Made by a program: the position numbers and the translations under genes. From Paenibacillus alkaliterrae (GTDB taxonomy: Bacteria > Bacillota > Bacilli > Paenibacillales > Paenibacillaceae), in contig NZ_JAKGAP010000008.1 of the NCBI RefSeq assembly GCF_021532375.1, forward strand, positions 1 to 64,000: DNA of 64,000 nucleotides, in the 5' to 3' direction. This document shows, piece by piece, positions 31,152-40,927 of the stretch. Under the pieces are notes generated by a model that saw only the letters and a program-made list of their open reading frames with translations, did not search any database and was not told where the DNA came from. Positions within the stretch are counted from its first letter, which is position 1; each line of letters begins with the position of its first letter.

Positions 31152-32933
31152 TTGAAACATTTAATTCAGAAGCTAGGTCTTATACTGTTTGAGCAATTAA
31201 CATTAAAAAAGCGGATTATTCTCATTATCGCAGCAGGCACATTAATTCCGTTCGTATGCACCGCGCTCATTTCTAATCATGCCATTACCTTGATTCTTAA
31301 TAAACATCTGAATTCCGGGGTTCAAAGCAACCTGCACCAGGTACAATTGTCGCTGGAAAACACAATTAGCAATCTCAATCATGTATCGCAGCAATTGGCG
31401 TATCCCGGAAGCGTAGGCATGAGACTGGAACAATATTTATCCGCTGCCCAGCAGTATGAAAAAGCAAAATTAATTCAAGATATCCAATCCGAGCTGAACC
31501 TTATTACGTTCACGAATCCCTCAACGGGTCTGGTGATGTACTACTTTGAAAATGATGAAAGCTATATGTTTCAGAACAGCGCAATAAGGTCAGACTTCTC
31601 GATCGACAAGCTTCCTTTGCTTGCCGAATATTATGGAATTACCTATTTTGGTCCGCATATCAGCAACAGCATGTATAATGAACAGTTCGTGCTGTCCGCA
31701 CTGCGCCGGGTCGACTTGCCTGGTCGAGAAGGGATATATGTCTACATCGAATCCGGGTTTAAATTGACCCAGAGTATACTCGAAAGCGACCGTATCGGCA
31801 AAAATTCGTTTCATCTGATTCTCGATAATGATCAACGGATTTCTTATAGTGAGGCAGCCGGCATTTTTCCCCAAAACACGTATTTTTCAATGAACGGTGA
31901 ACCTTCTGAGCAAACTGCCAGCGCAGACTCCGGTCTGATGAATGGCTATTACTGGTTCAAAGGCACCAGCACTCAGGGCTGGAGCATCGTGTCGCTCATC
32001 CCGAAAGCGGATTATAATCAGGAGAAGAACCGCTGGATTATGCAGATGTTTTATTTGTTTGCACTTTTCACTACAATCGGACTGATTACCTCATGGTTGC
32101 TATGGAAGATGGTGTATAAGCCTTTAAATCAATTCAACATGGAGATGAAAAACGTCATAAGTACCCGTGTCCACTCTCCTTCGGTGAGAACCAACATTCC
32201 AGAGTTCACCTACTTGCTGAAGCAATTTCAAAATATGAAAGATCAGATTGCCACCCTGTTTCAGGAAGTGGAGCTGAAGGAGAAGCGTAGAGCTGATCTG
32301 GAGGTTGAGAAGCTGCTATATCAGATTAACCCTCATTTTCTGATGAATACACTGGATACCGCACACTGGCTTGCTGTCATGAACGGGCAGAAGGAGATTG
32401 ACAAGCTGGTGTTGTCACTGAACAAGCTGCTGCATTATAATTTGGGCAAATTGGGCGAAACATCGACCATTCGGGAAGAAATCGACTCGCTACGTCAGTA
32501 CCTCATTTTACAGCAAATTCGCTACGACTTTGAATTCGATGTGCGGATCGATGTGGATGACGATGTGCTGGATGTAACCGTGCCCCGCTTTATTCTGCAG
32601 CCGCTTGTCGAAAACGCGTTATACCACGGTCTGGATGACGAAGGTTACATTCGGGTGGACGTGAAGCAAAGGTCACACATCGAGATAACAATTCAAGATA
32701 ACGGTGCCGGTATTGCGGAAGACAAGATCGAAGAGCTGTTAAGCGAGCAAAAAACCGCACGAGAAAAGGTAGGTATGGGAATCGGCATGAATTATGTGAA
32801 ACGGATGATCGAATCCCATTATGAAGGTAAAGCCAAGCTGGAAATTAATAGTGAAATCGGAGCTGGCACCAGCATAAAACTTACTTTACCCTTCAGGGAG
32901 GTAAAAAACGATGATGAACGTACTGGTCGTTGA
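31152..32933 (+). CDS. YesM-type sensor histidine kinase
   Basis: A 593-residue membrane kinase. Two membrane segments (about 24-46 and 297-318) bracket a 250-residue extracellular sensor domain. A HAMP-like linker leads to the His-kinase region with phospho-acceptor His395 (QINPHFLMNTL) and an ATPase domain with NALYHG, DNGAGI and GMGIGMNYVKRM. Such kinases sense extracellular carbohydrates and phosphorylate YesN-type regulators. The start is TTG behind AAAGGTG. Its end overlaps the regulator gene by 23 bases, a clear translational coupling. Probably controls the ABC transporter that follows. Confidence 0.92.
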   Translation: MKHLIQKLGLILFEQLTLKKRIILIIAAGTLIPFVCTALISNHAITLILNKHLNSGVQSNLHQVQLSLENTISNLNHVSQQLAYPGSVGMRLEQYLSAAQQYEKAKLIQDIQSELNLITFTNPSTGLVMYYFENDESYMFQNSAIRSDFSIDKLPLLAEYYGITYFGPHISNSMYNEQFVLSALRRVDLPGREGIYVYIESGFKLTQSILESDRIGKNSFHLILDNDQRISYSEAAGIFPQNTYFSMNGEPSEQTASADSGLMNGYYWFKGTSTQGWSIVSLIPKADYNQEKNRWIMQMFYLFALFTTIGLITSWLLWKMVYKPLNQFNMEMKNVISTRVHSPSVRTNIPEFTYLLKQFQNMKDQIATLFQEVELKEKRRADLEVEKLLYQINPHFLMNTLDTAHWLAVMNGQKEIDKLVLSLNKLLHYNLGKLGETSTIREEIDSLRQYLILQQIRYDFEFDVRIDVDDDVLDVTVPRFILQPLVENALYHGLDDEGYIRVDVKQRSHIEITIQDNGAGIAEDKIEELLSEQKTAREKVGMGIGMNYVKRMIESHYEGKAKLEINSEIGAGTSIKLTLPFREVKNDDERTGR

Positions 32934-34338
32934 TGACGATAAGCTCGTACGAAAAGGTCTGATTTCCGCCATGCCTTGGCAGGATTTCAATTTGCAAGTC
33001 GTCGGTGAAGCCAGAAACGGAGAAAAAGCGCTGGAAGTTCTAGCCTCTCAGGACGTTGATCTGCTGCTGACCGATCTGGCTATGCCGGTCATGTCAGGTC
33101 TTGAATTGATGAGAATCGTACGTAAAAAATATCCCCATATCTTCATTGTGGTATTAACGCTTCATCAGGATTTCGAATACATTCAGGAAGCACTCCGTTT
33201 AGGAGCGATTGATTATATCGCTAAGGTTCAATTGGAAGAGGAGAATTTCGAGGAAGTGCTGGGGCGGATATGCGGACGAATTGCCGATGAACAAGCCAAG
33301 CTTGATGCTCAGGAGAAAGAACGAGGCAAAGAGGAGATACGTCTGGATCAGGGGTACGCCATGATCACCCTCATGAACAGTTCGGTGAGTGAACACATCG
33401 AACCGAGTATTATGTCCAATCTCTCTCCTTCGCGAGAGATTGTGCCTGGTCTGCGGCTGTGGCTGCCTGCGGACGACCGGGAAGCCCGGGAGACAGGCAA
33501 ACAACTGTCTCAAGCGGCAGTGGAACATTCTCAGCTGTGCATTCTACAGCTTAATGGGATGGAAGGGCAAGACTTATCACAGGTGGAGCGATTGCTCATA
33601 GCATACAAAATACACGGGCTCTTTTATTCCTATCGTCCGAACACGAATATTTATCCGTTATTATTAAATAGTATGAAGGCAACACCTCCCGAAGTGGAAC
33701 AGTCGGCCATGATGTCGGTGCGCGAGAGGGGCTTGTCGCTAGAGTGGGTTCACAAAGCATCACTGTTTGAGCAGCTTGTTGAAGATTTATACAAACTGCA
33801 ACTGCCCGTCGTTCAGCTCATGAACGAACTGGGTCGGTGGGTTCTGGAGTGGAACCGTATCTATCAGCCGGTAACCTCCTGCAGCATCGATGCTCCGGCA
33901 TCGCCTGATTGCTGGGTAACGGTGGAGGAGTGGCTGAATAAGACTCGCAATGCACTTACGGAGGCATTAGGAAAGCCGCTTTATTCGGCGGATGTACAGG
34001 AATGCATCTTAAAATCAGTACAGCTGATTCATGCAGGGCTGGCTGGACGTCTGAATGTGACCGGCATCTGTCAGGAAGTCAACATGAGTAGAAGCTATTT
34101 TAGCCAATGCTTCAGAGATATCGTTGGTTCGACCTTTAATGATTATGTAAGGCAGCTTCGCGTGAACAAGGCGAAGGAGTACCTGTTGAAAACAAACAAG
34201 ACGATCTTCTGGATCGCCGAGCATACGGGATACGCGGATGAGAAGTATTTCAGCCGAATCTTTCGCAAGCATACTGGGCTGCTTCCAAGCGAATTCCGTC
34301 AGCTTCACCGTGCAGGAGGAGAAACGTCCGAAACATAG
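32911..34338 (+). CDS. YesN-type response regulator (receiver plus AraC HTH)
   Basis: A 475-residue transcription factor. The N-terminal receiver has the phosphorylation site Asp55 (LLLTDLAMPVMSG) and acidic residues VVDDD near the start. A middle domain of unknown fold follows. The C-terminal AraC-type DNA-binding domain (about 365-465) has two helix-turn-helix units, with SYFSQCFRDIVGSTFNDYV and IAEHTGYADEKYFSRIFRKH. ATG follows GGGAGG. Overlaps the kinase gene and precedes the sugar transporter genes, so it most likely activates them in response to an extracellular sugar. Confidence 0.92.
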   Translation: MMNVLVVDDDKLVRKGLISAMPWQDFNLQVVGEARNGEKALEVLASQDVDLLLTDLAMPVMSGLELMRIVRKKYPHIFIVVLTLHQDFEYIQEALRLGAIDYIAKVQLEEENFEEVLGRICGRIADEQAKLDAQEKERGKEEIRLDQGYAMITLMNSSVSEHIEPSIMSNLSPSREIVPGLRLWLPADDREARETGKQLSQAAVEHSQLCILQLNGMEGQDLSQVERLLIAYKIHGLFYSYRPNTNIYPLLLNSMKATPPEVEQSAMMSVRERGLSLEWVHKASLFEQLVEDLYKLQLPVVQLMNELGRWVLEWNRIYQPVTSCSIDAPASPDCWVTVEEWLNKTRNALTEALGKPLYSADVQECILKSVQLIHAGLAGRLNVTGICQEVNMSRSYFSQCFRDIVGSTFNDYVRQLRVNKAKEYLLKTNKTIFWIAEHTGYADEKYFSRIFRKHTGLLPSEFRQLHRAGGETSET

Positions 34339-34412
34339 GATGACAAACATCCGATGACATCCATTCCTTTATGCTGATCTGTTCAAAATTTAAGCAATAC
34401 CCCACCTAAACC

Positions 34413-34447
34413 TGAGATCGCCCTCTAACCATGAGAGCGGTCTCATT
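34413..34447 (+). terminator. Terminator-like hairpin between regulator and transporter genes
   Basis: TGAGATCGCCCTC (34413-34425) pairs with GAGAGCGGTCTCA (34433-34445) with two mismatches; the following T-tract (TTATGTTATTGTT) is broken. It probably separates the regulator pair from the transporter transcript, perhaps incompletely. Confidence 0.65.
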
Positions 34448-34496
34448 ATGTTATTGTTAGGGTAAGAAAAAAACAAAGCGAAAGAAGGGGTGCAAT

Positions 34497-36221
34497 ATGA
34501 ATAAAAAAAATCAAGGCATACTGCTTCTGTTCATGGTCATGCTGCTCATCATCAGCGCATGCGGCAACGCAAACAATTCGCCCAATAATACAGGGGCGAA
34601 TAATAACGTTGCGAACGAGACGAAGAACCCGGATAATCCGCCGGATCCTTTCGGTAAATATGAGGAGCCGGTCACCATCAGTATTGGAATGGAAGTCGAT
34701 CCTACTGATCAAAGCTTACCGGCCGGCGATACCCCGTCAGACAATCAATATACACGAAATGTGAAAGAAAACTTGAATATTAATGTCGAACATGCCTTCA
34801 CAGCTTCAGGCGCCAATATGCCGCAGAAGATCAGTCTAGCCATTGCAAGTGACGATCTGCCGGATGCGATGGTCGTAGGGCCGATTGAATTGAGACAAAT
34901 GGTCGAGGCCGATCAATTGGCAGACTTGACGGAGGTATACAAGAATTATGCTTCCCCTACCATTAAGGGCATAATTGAAGGCACGGACGGCGCTGCACTG
35001 AAGGCTGTCACATTCGATGGAAAAATTATGGCCATACCTGGTGTGCAGTTGAAAGCAGACGGTATCCATACAATGTGGATCCGTCAGGATTGGCTGGATA
35101 AGCTCGGCCTGGAGCCTCCGAAAACGATAGAGGATCTGGAGAAGGTCGCCAGGGCATTCGTCGAGCAGGATCCGGACGGGAACGGCACGGCCGACACTAT
35201 AGGCATTTCCGGTCCGCAAAGCGGTGATGGCAAGATGTATGCGAATTTCCTGGAATCCAAAAACAATTTGTATGGCTTTGATGCTATATTCTCCGCCTTT
35301 GGCGCATACCCCGGCTTTTGGATTGAAGGGGACGACGGGAAGCCGGTATATGGATCAATCCTGCCGGAAACAAAAGAAGCGCTCATCAAGCTGAGCGAAA
35401 TGTATGCAGACGGACTGATTGATCCAGAAATGGCAGTGCGTAAAGATTCCAAGGAGCCGGTCGTAAACGGCAAGTCCGGTATGTTCTTTGCCCCATGGTG
35501 GATGGGCTACGGTCCGATATCCGATGCGGTCAAGAATGATCCGAAGGCGAATTGGCAAGCTTATGCGCTGCCGCTCAATGCAGAGGGAAAATTCAGTCCT
35601 CACGTCGGTACCCCTTCCAGCGAATTTGTCGTCGTTCGCAAAGGTTATGAGCATCCTGAAGCGCCAATGAAGATGCTGAATAATTTGTTCAAGGGTGAGT
35701 CCGAAGCAACCTTCGATCCGAGCAAGGGAGGACCGGGCTTCTACCCGTTGCGTCTAGTTTATGCTCCATCCGACGAGACGGAATATACAGTTAAGGCTAT
35801 TCGTGAAGTGCTTGCTGGCACGAAGACACCTGAAGATTATGCGGACGATGTCGAGTATAAGCTGCTCGCATCCGACCTTCTAGCTATCAAGAAAGTGAAA
35901 AAAGAACCATTCGATCAGATGGGAATTGAAACGTGGGACCCAAGCGCAGATATGGGAATTTGGACTCGTGCCTATTCCATTATGATTGGCGGCACCCCGC
36001 TTGTGGACACCGAAATGGTCGATGTGCCAAGCTTGATCTATGAACAAACCCCATTAATGGAAAGCCGCTGGGTGAACATGAAGAAGATGGAAGATGAAAT
36101 GTTCTTGAAAATTGTAATGGGTGCGGCTTCTGCCGACTCATTCGATCAGTTCGTCGCAGATTGGAAAAAGCAAGGCGGCGATCAGATTACACAAGAAGTA
36201 ATAGATGCAGTAAACCAATAA
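34497..36221 (+). CDS. Sugar ABC transporter solute-binding lipoprotein (LplA-like)
   Basis: A 574-residue lipoprotein. The signal peptide ends in a lipobox (LIISAC, Cys22) that anchors it to the outer face of the membrane. An Asn-rich spacer follows, then a large type-1 solute-binding fold. Its length and pieces such as DPDGNGTADTIG and the GMFFAPWW region fit the LplA-type proteins of Paenibacillus that bind oligosaccharides. It is followed by two permeases and lacks its own ATPase gene; these systems usually share a common MsmX-type ATPase. The substrate is not given by sequence; the adjacent xyl genes suggest a xyloside. Confidence 0.9.
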   Translation: MNKKNQGILLLFMVMLLIISACGNANNSPNNTGANNNVANETKNPDNPPDPFGKYEEPVTISIGMEVDPTDQSLPAGDTPSDNQYTRNVKENLNINVEHAFTASGANMPQKISLAIASDDLPDAMVVGPIELRQMVEADQLADLTEVYKNYASPTIKGIIEGTDGAALKAVTFDGKIMAIPGVQLKADGIHTMWIRQDWLDKLGLEPPKTIEDLEKVARAFVEQDPDGNGTADTIGISGPQSGDGKMYANFLESKNNLYGFDAIFSAFGAYPGFWIEGDDGKPVYGSILPETKEALIKLSEMYADGLIDPEMAVRKDSKEPVVNGKSGMFFAPWWMGYGPISDAVKNDPKANWQAYALPLNAEGKFSPHVGTPSSEFVVVRKGYEHPEAPMKMLNNLFKGESEATFDPSKGGPGFYPLRLVYAPSDETEYTVKAIREVLAGTKTPEDYADDVEYKLLASDLLAIKKVKKEPFDQMGIETWDPSADMGIWTRAYSIMIGGTPLVDTEMVDVPSLIYEQTPLMESRWVNMKKMEDEMFLKIVMGAASADSFDQFVADWKKQGGDQITQEVIDAVNQ

Positions 36222-36234
36222 ACCTTATTATGGC

Positions 36235-36257
36235 GGCGCCAGCGCTTAGCTGGTGCC
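36235..36257 (+). promoter_or_regulatory. Intercistronic hairpin between binding-protein and permease genes
   Basis: GGCGCCAGC (36235-36243) pairs with GCTGGTGCC (36249-36257) over a five-base loop, with no T-run. Hairpins at this spot typically protect the upstream message and lower permease expression relative to binding protein. Confidence 0.7.
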
Positions 36258-36290
36258 TTGCCATTTGATCACGTCGAAGGGAGAGATAGC

Positions 36291-37181
36291 ATGAAAACGA
36301 AAGGGTTTGCCAAGCATTATTACCTCATGCTGTTGCCAGGCTATCTTTGGCTCATTATTTTCAGCATTATACCCATGTTCGGCATCATTATTGCCTTTCA
36401 GCAATTCAACCCTGGAAAAGGTATCTTTGGCTCAGAATTTGTAGGTCTTGAGCATTTCAGATACATGTTTACACTCAATGACACGCGGGATATTTTATTT
36501 AATACACTCTTTATCGCCGTTATGAAAATCATTGCGAATTTGATTGTACCGCTCATCTTTGCGCTGATGCTCAATGAATTGCGGCTGCTGATCATGAAGC
36601 GATGGATTCAAACGATCGTTTATTTGCCGCATTTTTTGTCCTGGGTTATTCTGGGCGGCATCGTACTTGATTTGTTCTCCTACAACGGACCGATCAATCA
36701 GCTTGGCGGGTTATTCGGATTAGAACCTGAGCTCTTCTTTGCCAATGCAAGCTTGTTCCCTTACCTTATCGTAGGCAGCGATGTATGGAAGGAATTTGGC
36801 TTCAACACCATTATCTACTTGGCGGCTTTGACGGGCATCAGTCCCGCATTGTACGAAGCAGCAGGCATAGACGGCGCCAGCCGCTTCCGCAGCTTGTGGC
36901 ATATTACTCTGCCAGGCATTCGCACGACTGCAGTCCTGTTAACAGTTCTCAGTCTCGGGAATGTGCTTAACGCTGGTTTCGATCAGATTTTCAATCTGTA
37001 TAACCCGCTGGTGTACTCGACAGGAGATATTATTGATACATGGGTGTACCGGACAGGTCTGTTGAATCTGCAATATGAGCTGGCAACAGCAGTAGGCTTG
37101 TTGAAATCTTTGGTTGGATTTCTATTGATCTCCATTTCCTATTACTTGGCTTACAAGTTTATTAACTACCGTATATTCTAA
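36291..37181 (+). CDS. Sugar ABC transporter permease (LplB-like)
   Basis: A 296-residue integral membrane protein with six predicted segments. It carries the binding-protein-dependent transport signature EAAGIDGASRFRSLWHITLP, the loop that contacts the ATPase. N-terminal YYLMLLPGYLWLIIFSIIPM and YLPHFLSWVILGGIV are typical of LplB-type permeases. The ATG at 36291 has GAAGGGAGAG seven bases upstream; a longer frame from 36258 overlaps the hairpin region. Forms the membrane channel with the next gene's product. Confidence 0.92.
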   Translation: MKTKGFAKHYYLMLLPGYLWLIIFSIIPMFGIIIAFQQFNPGKGIFGSEFVGLEHFRYMFTLNDTRDILFNTLFIAVMKIIANLIVPLIFALMLNELRLLIMKRWIQTIVYLPHFLSWVILGGIVLDLFSYNGPINQLGGLFGLEPELFFANASLFPYLIVGSDVWKEFGFNTIIYLAALTGISPALYEAAGIDGASRFRSLWHITLPGIRTTAVLLTVLSLGNVLNAGFDQIFNLYNPLVYSTGDIIDTWVYRTGLLNLQYELATAVGLLKSLVGFLLISISYYLAYKFINYRIF

Positions 37182-37201
37182 CAGGAACAGGAGGTGGCAG
37201 G

Positions 37202-38092
37202 ATGGTTAGAGATACAACGCCCGGTTCAAAGATGTTCGATATCCTATTGATTATCGTGCTGGTGCTCATCACTCTCACCTGTATTTTGCCGCTGTGGTAC
37301 ACATTAGCGCTTTCTCTGAGTTCGAATTCCGCAGCTGCAGCAGGCAGGGTATGGTTATGGCCGATCGATTTTAACCTCAAGGCCTATCAACAAATTTTGC
37401 AAGACAGTCAATTTTTCAACTCGTTCTGGATTTCTGCGAAGCGTGTTTTCTTGGGAGCCGGACTAAACCTTATCGTTGTAGCTATGATGGCTTACCCGTT
37501 GTCGAGAAGCGCTCAGCAATTCAGAGCACGCAATATGCTCATGTGGACACTCATATTCACGATGCTGTTCAACGGCGGGCTGATTCCTTTATACCTGACT
37601 GTTAAGGAGCTGGGTATGCTTAACAGCATTTGGTCAATGGTGCTCGTCGGGGGAGCCCAGACTATCGTCTTCAACATTATTCTGACCGTCAACTTTTATC
37701 GCAATCTGCCCAAGGAGCTGGATGAAGCGGCACTTGTGGATGGAGCAGGGCCATGGTATACGCTGTTCAAAATATACATCCCGCTCGCTGTTCCGGTGCT
37801 GGCAACTGTGACGCTGTTCAGTATTGTCTATCACTGGAATGAGTTCCTCTATGGTCTCATCTTCATGACGCGTGAAGAATACTATCCGCTGCAAACCTAT
37901 ATTCAACAGCTCGTCGTCTCCGTTGATCCCGCCACGATGACGGAGGATCAGTACAAGCGAATGTCCGAGCTCTCGAACCGAACGCTGGACGCCGCAAAGA
38001 TTTTTATCGCCATGCTGCCCGTATTGGTTGTGTATCCATTCCTGCAACGATTTTTCATTCACGGAATTACGCTGGGGTCAGTTAAGGAATAA
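37202..38092 (+). CDS. Carbohydrate ABC transporter permease (LplC-like)
   Basis: A 296-residue membrane protein with six predicted segments, the second half of the channel. The ATPase-contact loop reads ELDEAALVDGAGPWYTLFKI, close to the EAA consensus. FNGGLIPLYLTVKELGMLNS and the C-terminal FFIHGITLGSVKE are hallmarks of the LplC/YtcP group. ATG follows ACAGGAGGTGG, 20 bases after the first permease. The gene ends the operon; an intergenic repeat unit begins four bases after the stop, before the terminator. Confidence 0.93.
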   Translation: MVRDTTPGSKMFDILLIIVLVLITLTCILPLWYTLALSLSSNSAAAAGRVWLWPIDFNLKAYQQILQDSQFFNSFWISAKRVFLGAGLNLIVVAMMAYPLSRSAQQFRARNMLMWTLIFTMLFNGGLIPLYLTVKELGMLNSIWSMVLVGGAQTIVFNIILTVNFYRNLPKELDEAALVDGAGPWYTLFKIYIPLAVPVLATVTLFSIVYHWNEFLYGLIFMTREEYYPLQTYIQQLVVSVDPATMTEDQYKRMSELSNRTLDAAKIFIAMLPVLVVYPFLQRFFIHGITLGSVKE

Positions 38093-38096
38093 CTCT

Positions 38097-38139
38097 GAAG
38101 CCTCGTTTGGCGCGCTATAGTGGATTTGTACAGTAACTT
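38097..38139 (+). repeat. Intergenic repeat family, copy C (one short unit)
   Basis: AAGCCTCG, TTGGCGCGCTATAG and TGGATTTGTACAGTAACTT match the second half of the units at 20561-20684 and 42489-42596 with a few changes. It lies between the LplC-like stop codon and the terminator, so it is transcribed. Confidence 0.8.
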
Positions 38140-38150
38140 GTCGAAAATCA

Positions 38151-38181
38151 AAACCCGCCTTCGTCTTATTAGGTGGGTTTT
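38151..38181. terminator. Terminator between the transporter operon and xylR
   Basis: AAACCCGCCT (38151-38160) pairs with AGGTGGGTTT (38171-38180). The short T-run on the right and the A-run on the left make it usable from both convergent genes. Confidence 0.7.
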
Positions 38182-38202
38182 CGTATATGACCAACACCGT
38201 TC

Positions 38203-39363
38203 TCAGCTCTTTATCTTCGAGAAGAACTTGCTGATCGCATAATAAGCCGCGCCCCGAACGGCGGATTGCTCTTGAAGCTCGGCGAACAGAATCCGCATTC
38301 GCTCCCGGTGATAAGGCAGCGCCCGGCGGTCAACGGCAGCTTGCACGGCTGGCTCGAGCCACTCTGCGGCGCGGCTCATTCGGTTGCCGATGATGACGAC
38401 GTTCGGATTGAACACGTTGACGATATTCGCTATGCCGGCGCCCAAATAATCGCCGATCGAGCGGATAAGCCCGCGTACGCGTTCATCGCCGGCCGATGCC
38501 GCCAGCAGCAGCTCCTCCAAGCTTTCGAAGCCCAAAGGCGCCGCCCGCTCAAGCAGCGCGTTCTCTGAAGCGTACAATTCCCAACAGCCCCGATTGCCGC
38601 AGCTGCAGGGCTTGCCGTCGTACTCGATCGACAAATGTCCGAGCTCGCCGGAGAAGCCCGATCCGCCTTTGTACAGCTCTTTATTCAAAATAATGCCCGT
38701 TCCGATTCCGATCCCTACGCTGACGTATATCTGATTCGGTATGCCGCGTCCGGCTCCGTATTTTTGCTCGCCTTGAGCTCCCGCATTCGCCTCATTATCG
38801 ATCGTAACCGGTATCCCGAACCGTTCCTCGAGCTGCTTCTGCAGCGGAACCTCGCGCCACTTCAGATTAGGCGCGAACAGAATCGCTCCCTTATCGTCCA
38901 CGATGCCGGGCACCCCGACCCCAATTCCGACAATGCCGTAGGGGCTCTCCGGCGCTTCATTCATAAGCAGCCCGATACATTCCTCAAGCTGCCCAAGCGT
39001 AAATGCCGCATCATGCTTCTTCAAGGAACGTTGATGCTCGGCTATGACATTGCCCTCCAAATCGACCAGCAATCCGCGTATATAATTAACGCCGAGATCG
39101 ATGCCGACCGCGTAACCGGCCGTTCCGTTAAATAGAAGGATGACGGGCTTGCGTCCGCCGCTCGATTGCCCGGGTCCGATTTCAAGCACAAGGTGGCTGT
39201 CGATCAGATCCTGCACGAGACTGGATACAGTCGCTTTATTGAGTCCGGTAAGCTCGGATATTTGCGCTCTCGACAGCGGAGCATGCTTCAGTACGGCTTC
39301 GAGCACGATGGATGTGTTTATTTTTTTGATTAACGCGAGGTCGCCAGTTGGTTTCAATTTCAA
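38203..39363 (-). CDS. xylR: ROK-family xylose repressor
   Basis: A 386-residue transcriptional repressor. The N-terminal winged helix-turn-helix (about 35-60, LSRAQISELTGLNKATVSSL) and the following GQSSGGRKP match XylR. The ROK sugar-binding body has GIDLGVNYIRGLLVDLEGN and the zinc-binding CSCGNRGCWE. XylR proteins bind the xyl operator and release it on binding xylose. TTG at 39363 is chosen because GGAGG precedes it and the length then equals other XylR proteins; a frame starting at 39441 lacks a site. Divergent from xylA with the operator between them. Confidence 0.92.
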   Translation of the reverse strand: MKLKPTGDLALIKKINTSIVLEAVLKHAPLSRAQISELTGLNKATVSSLVQDLIDSHLVLEIGPGQSSGGRKPVILLFNGTAGYAVGIDLGVNYIRGLLVDLEGNVIAEHQRSLKKHDAAFTLGQLEECIGLLMNEAPESPYGIVGIGVGVPGIVDDKGAILFAPNLKWREVPLQKQLEERFGIPVTIDNEANAGAQGEQKYGAGRGIPNQIYVSVGIGIGTGIILNKELYKGGSGFSGELGHLSIEYDGKPCSCGNRGCWELYASENALLERAAPLGFESLEELLLAASAGDERVRGLIRSIGDYLGAGIANIVNVFNPNVVIIGNRMSRAAEWLEPAVQAAVDRRALPYHRERMRILFAELQEQSAVRGAAYYAISKFFSKIKS

Positions 39364-39493
39364 TGCAAAAGCCTCCGTCCAAGTAACAATAACTAACATT
39401 GTATCACGAATTGCCGAATAGTGAGATTGCTCGTACCGCATACTGTATACGGAGCAAAAAATGGATGATACGTTTCATAACAGTTTAACATAA

Positions 39494-39526
39494 AAACTTA
39501 GTTTGTTTAATAGACAAACTAAGTTT
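39494..39526. promoter_or_regulatory. XylR operator (13-bp perfect inverted repeat)
   Basis: AAACTTAGTTTGT (39494-39506) and ACAAACTAAGTTT (39514-39526) are exact reverse complements separated by TTAATAG. This is the pattern of XylR operators in Bacillales (TTAGTTTGTT...AACAAACTAA). It lies 68 bases before the xylA start and 130 bases before xylR, so it can control both directions. Confidence 0.93.
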
Positions 39527-39593
39527 GCCCGTGTTATTCTGTCATTAAGCAATTCAAAACTACTTTAATTCCGTGAAGGAGGATTTAGTTCTA

Positions 39594-40907
39594 ATGAGCT
39601 ATTTCAAAGAAATCAACACTATCCAGTTTGAAGGTAAGGGCTCGGACAATCCGCTTGCCTTTAAACATTACGATCCAAAACAAGTCGTTCTAGGCAAAAC
39701 AATGGAAGAGCATCTTCGCTTCGCGGTTGCTTATTGGCATACGTTCAACGCTAACGGAACAGACCCGTTCGGCGCTCCTACAATGATACGCGGCTGGGAT
39801 CAATATAACGGCCTCGACCGTGCGAAAGCGCGCGTTGAAGCGAACTTCGAATTCATGAACAAATTGAACATTCCTTTCTACGCGTTCCACGACGTGGATA
39901 TCGCGCCAGAAGGCGAAACGCTGCAAGAAACAAACAAAAACCTCGATGTGATCGTGGCTATGCTGAAAGACAACATGAAGTCCACCGGCAAAAAGCTGCT
40001 TTGGAACACGGTTAACATGTTCTCCAACCCGCGTTTCGTTCACGGTGCAGGCACGACCTGCAATGCTGACGTATACGCTTACGCAGGCGCGCAGCTGAAA
40101 AAAGGTCTTGAGGTCGGTAAAGAGCTTGGCGCTGAAAACTATGTATTCTGGGGCGGACGCGAAGGCTACGAAACGCTTCTTAATACGGATATGGGCTTTG
40201 AGCTCGATAACCTGGCCCGTTTGTACCACATGGCAATCGCTTATGCGAAGGAAATCGGCTTCGACGCACAATTCCTGATCGAGCCTAAACCGAAAGAGCC
40301 GACGAAGCACCAATATGACTTCGATGCGGCAACTACCATTGCGTTCTTGCAAAAATACGGCTTAAAGGATCACTTCAAGCTCAACCTTGAAGCGAACCAT
40401 GCAACGCTTGCAGGCCATACGTTCGAGCATGAAATCCGCACAGCGGCTATCAACGGCATGCTTGGCTCGCTCGATGCGAACCAAGGCGATCTGCTTCTTG
40501 GCTGGGATACGGATGAATTCCCTACGGATCTGTACTCCACTACTCTAACGATGTTTGAAGTATTGAAAGCTGGCGGCATCGGCCGCGGCGGCGTTAACTT
40601 CGACGCGAAGGTGCGTCGCGGCTCATTCGAGGCGGAAGATCTGTTCCTAGCGCACATCGCGGGTATGGACAGCTTCGCTTGGGGACTTAAAGCAGCGGCT
40701 AAATTGATTGATGAAAAGATCCTTGATAACATCGTCGACAACCGCTACCGCAGCTTCAAGGAAGGCATCGGCGCAGAAGTCGTTTCCGGCAAAGCGACGC
40801 TGGCTTCACTTGAGCAATACGCGCTTCAAAACAATCCGATCAAAAACGAGTCCGGCCGCCAAGAGCGTATCCGCCTCATGCTTAGCGAAGTTATTTTCAG
40901 CGTTTAA
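39594..40907 (+). CDS. xylA: Xylose isomerase
   Basis: A 437-residue cytoplasmic enzyme converting D-xylose to D-xylulose, the standard length for class II XylA. The TIM barrel carries the catalytic pair His99/Asp102 ([12 protein letters not shown]), the [12 protein letters not shown] segment, [10 protein letters not shown] and the metal-binding [16 protein letters not shown] and [17 protein letters not shown] regions. The ATG at 39594 follows AAGGAGG by 11 bases; an in-frame GTG at 39573 overlaps the site. xylB follows after 20 bases. Controlled by the XylR operator upstream. Confidence 0.97.
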   Translation: MSYFKEINTIQFEGKGSDNPLAFKHYDPKQVVLGKTMEEHLRFAVAYWHTFNANGTDPFGAPTMIRGWDQYNGLDRAKARVEANFEFMNKLNIPFYAFHDVDIAPEGETLQETNKNLDVIVAMLKDNMKSTGKKLLWNTVNMFSNPRFVHGAGTTCNADVYAYAGAQLKKGLEVGKELGAENYVFWGGREGYETLLNTDMGFELDNLARLYHMAIAYAKEIGFDAQFLIEPKPKEPTKHQYDFDAATTIAFLQKYGLKDHFKLNLEANHATLAGHTFEHEIRTAAINGMLGSLDANQGDLLLGWDTDEFPTDLYSTTLTMFEVLKAGGIGRGGVNFDAKVRRGSFEAEDLFLAHIAGMDSFAWGLKAAAKLIDEKILDNIVDNRYRSFKEGIGAEVVSGKATLASLEQYALQNNPIKNESGRQERIRLMLSEVIFSV

Positions 40908-40927
40908 GTCGGGAGGATCTGCGACAA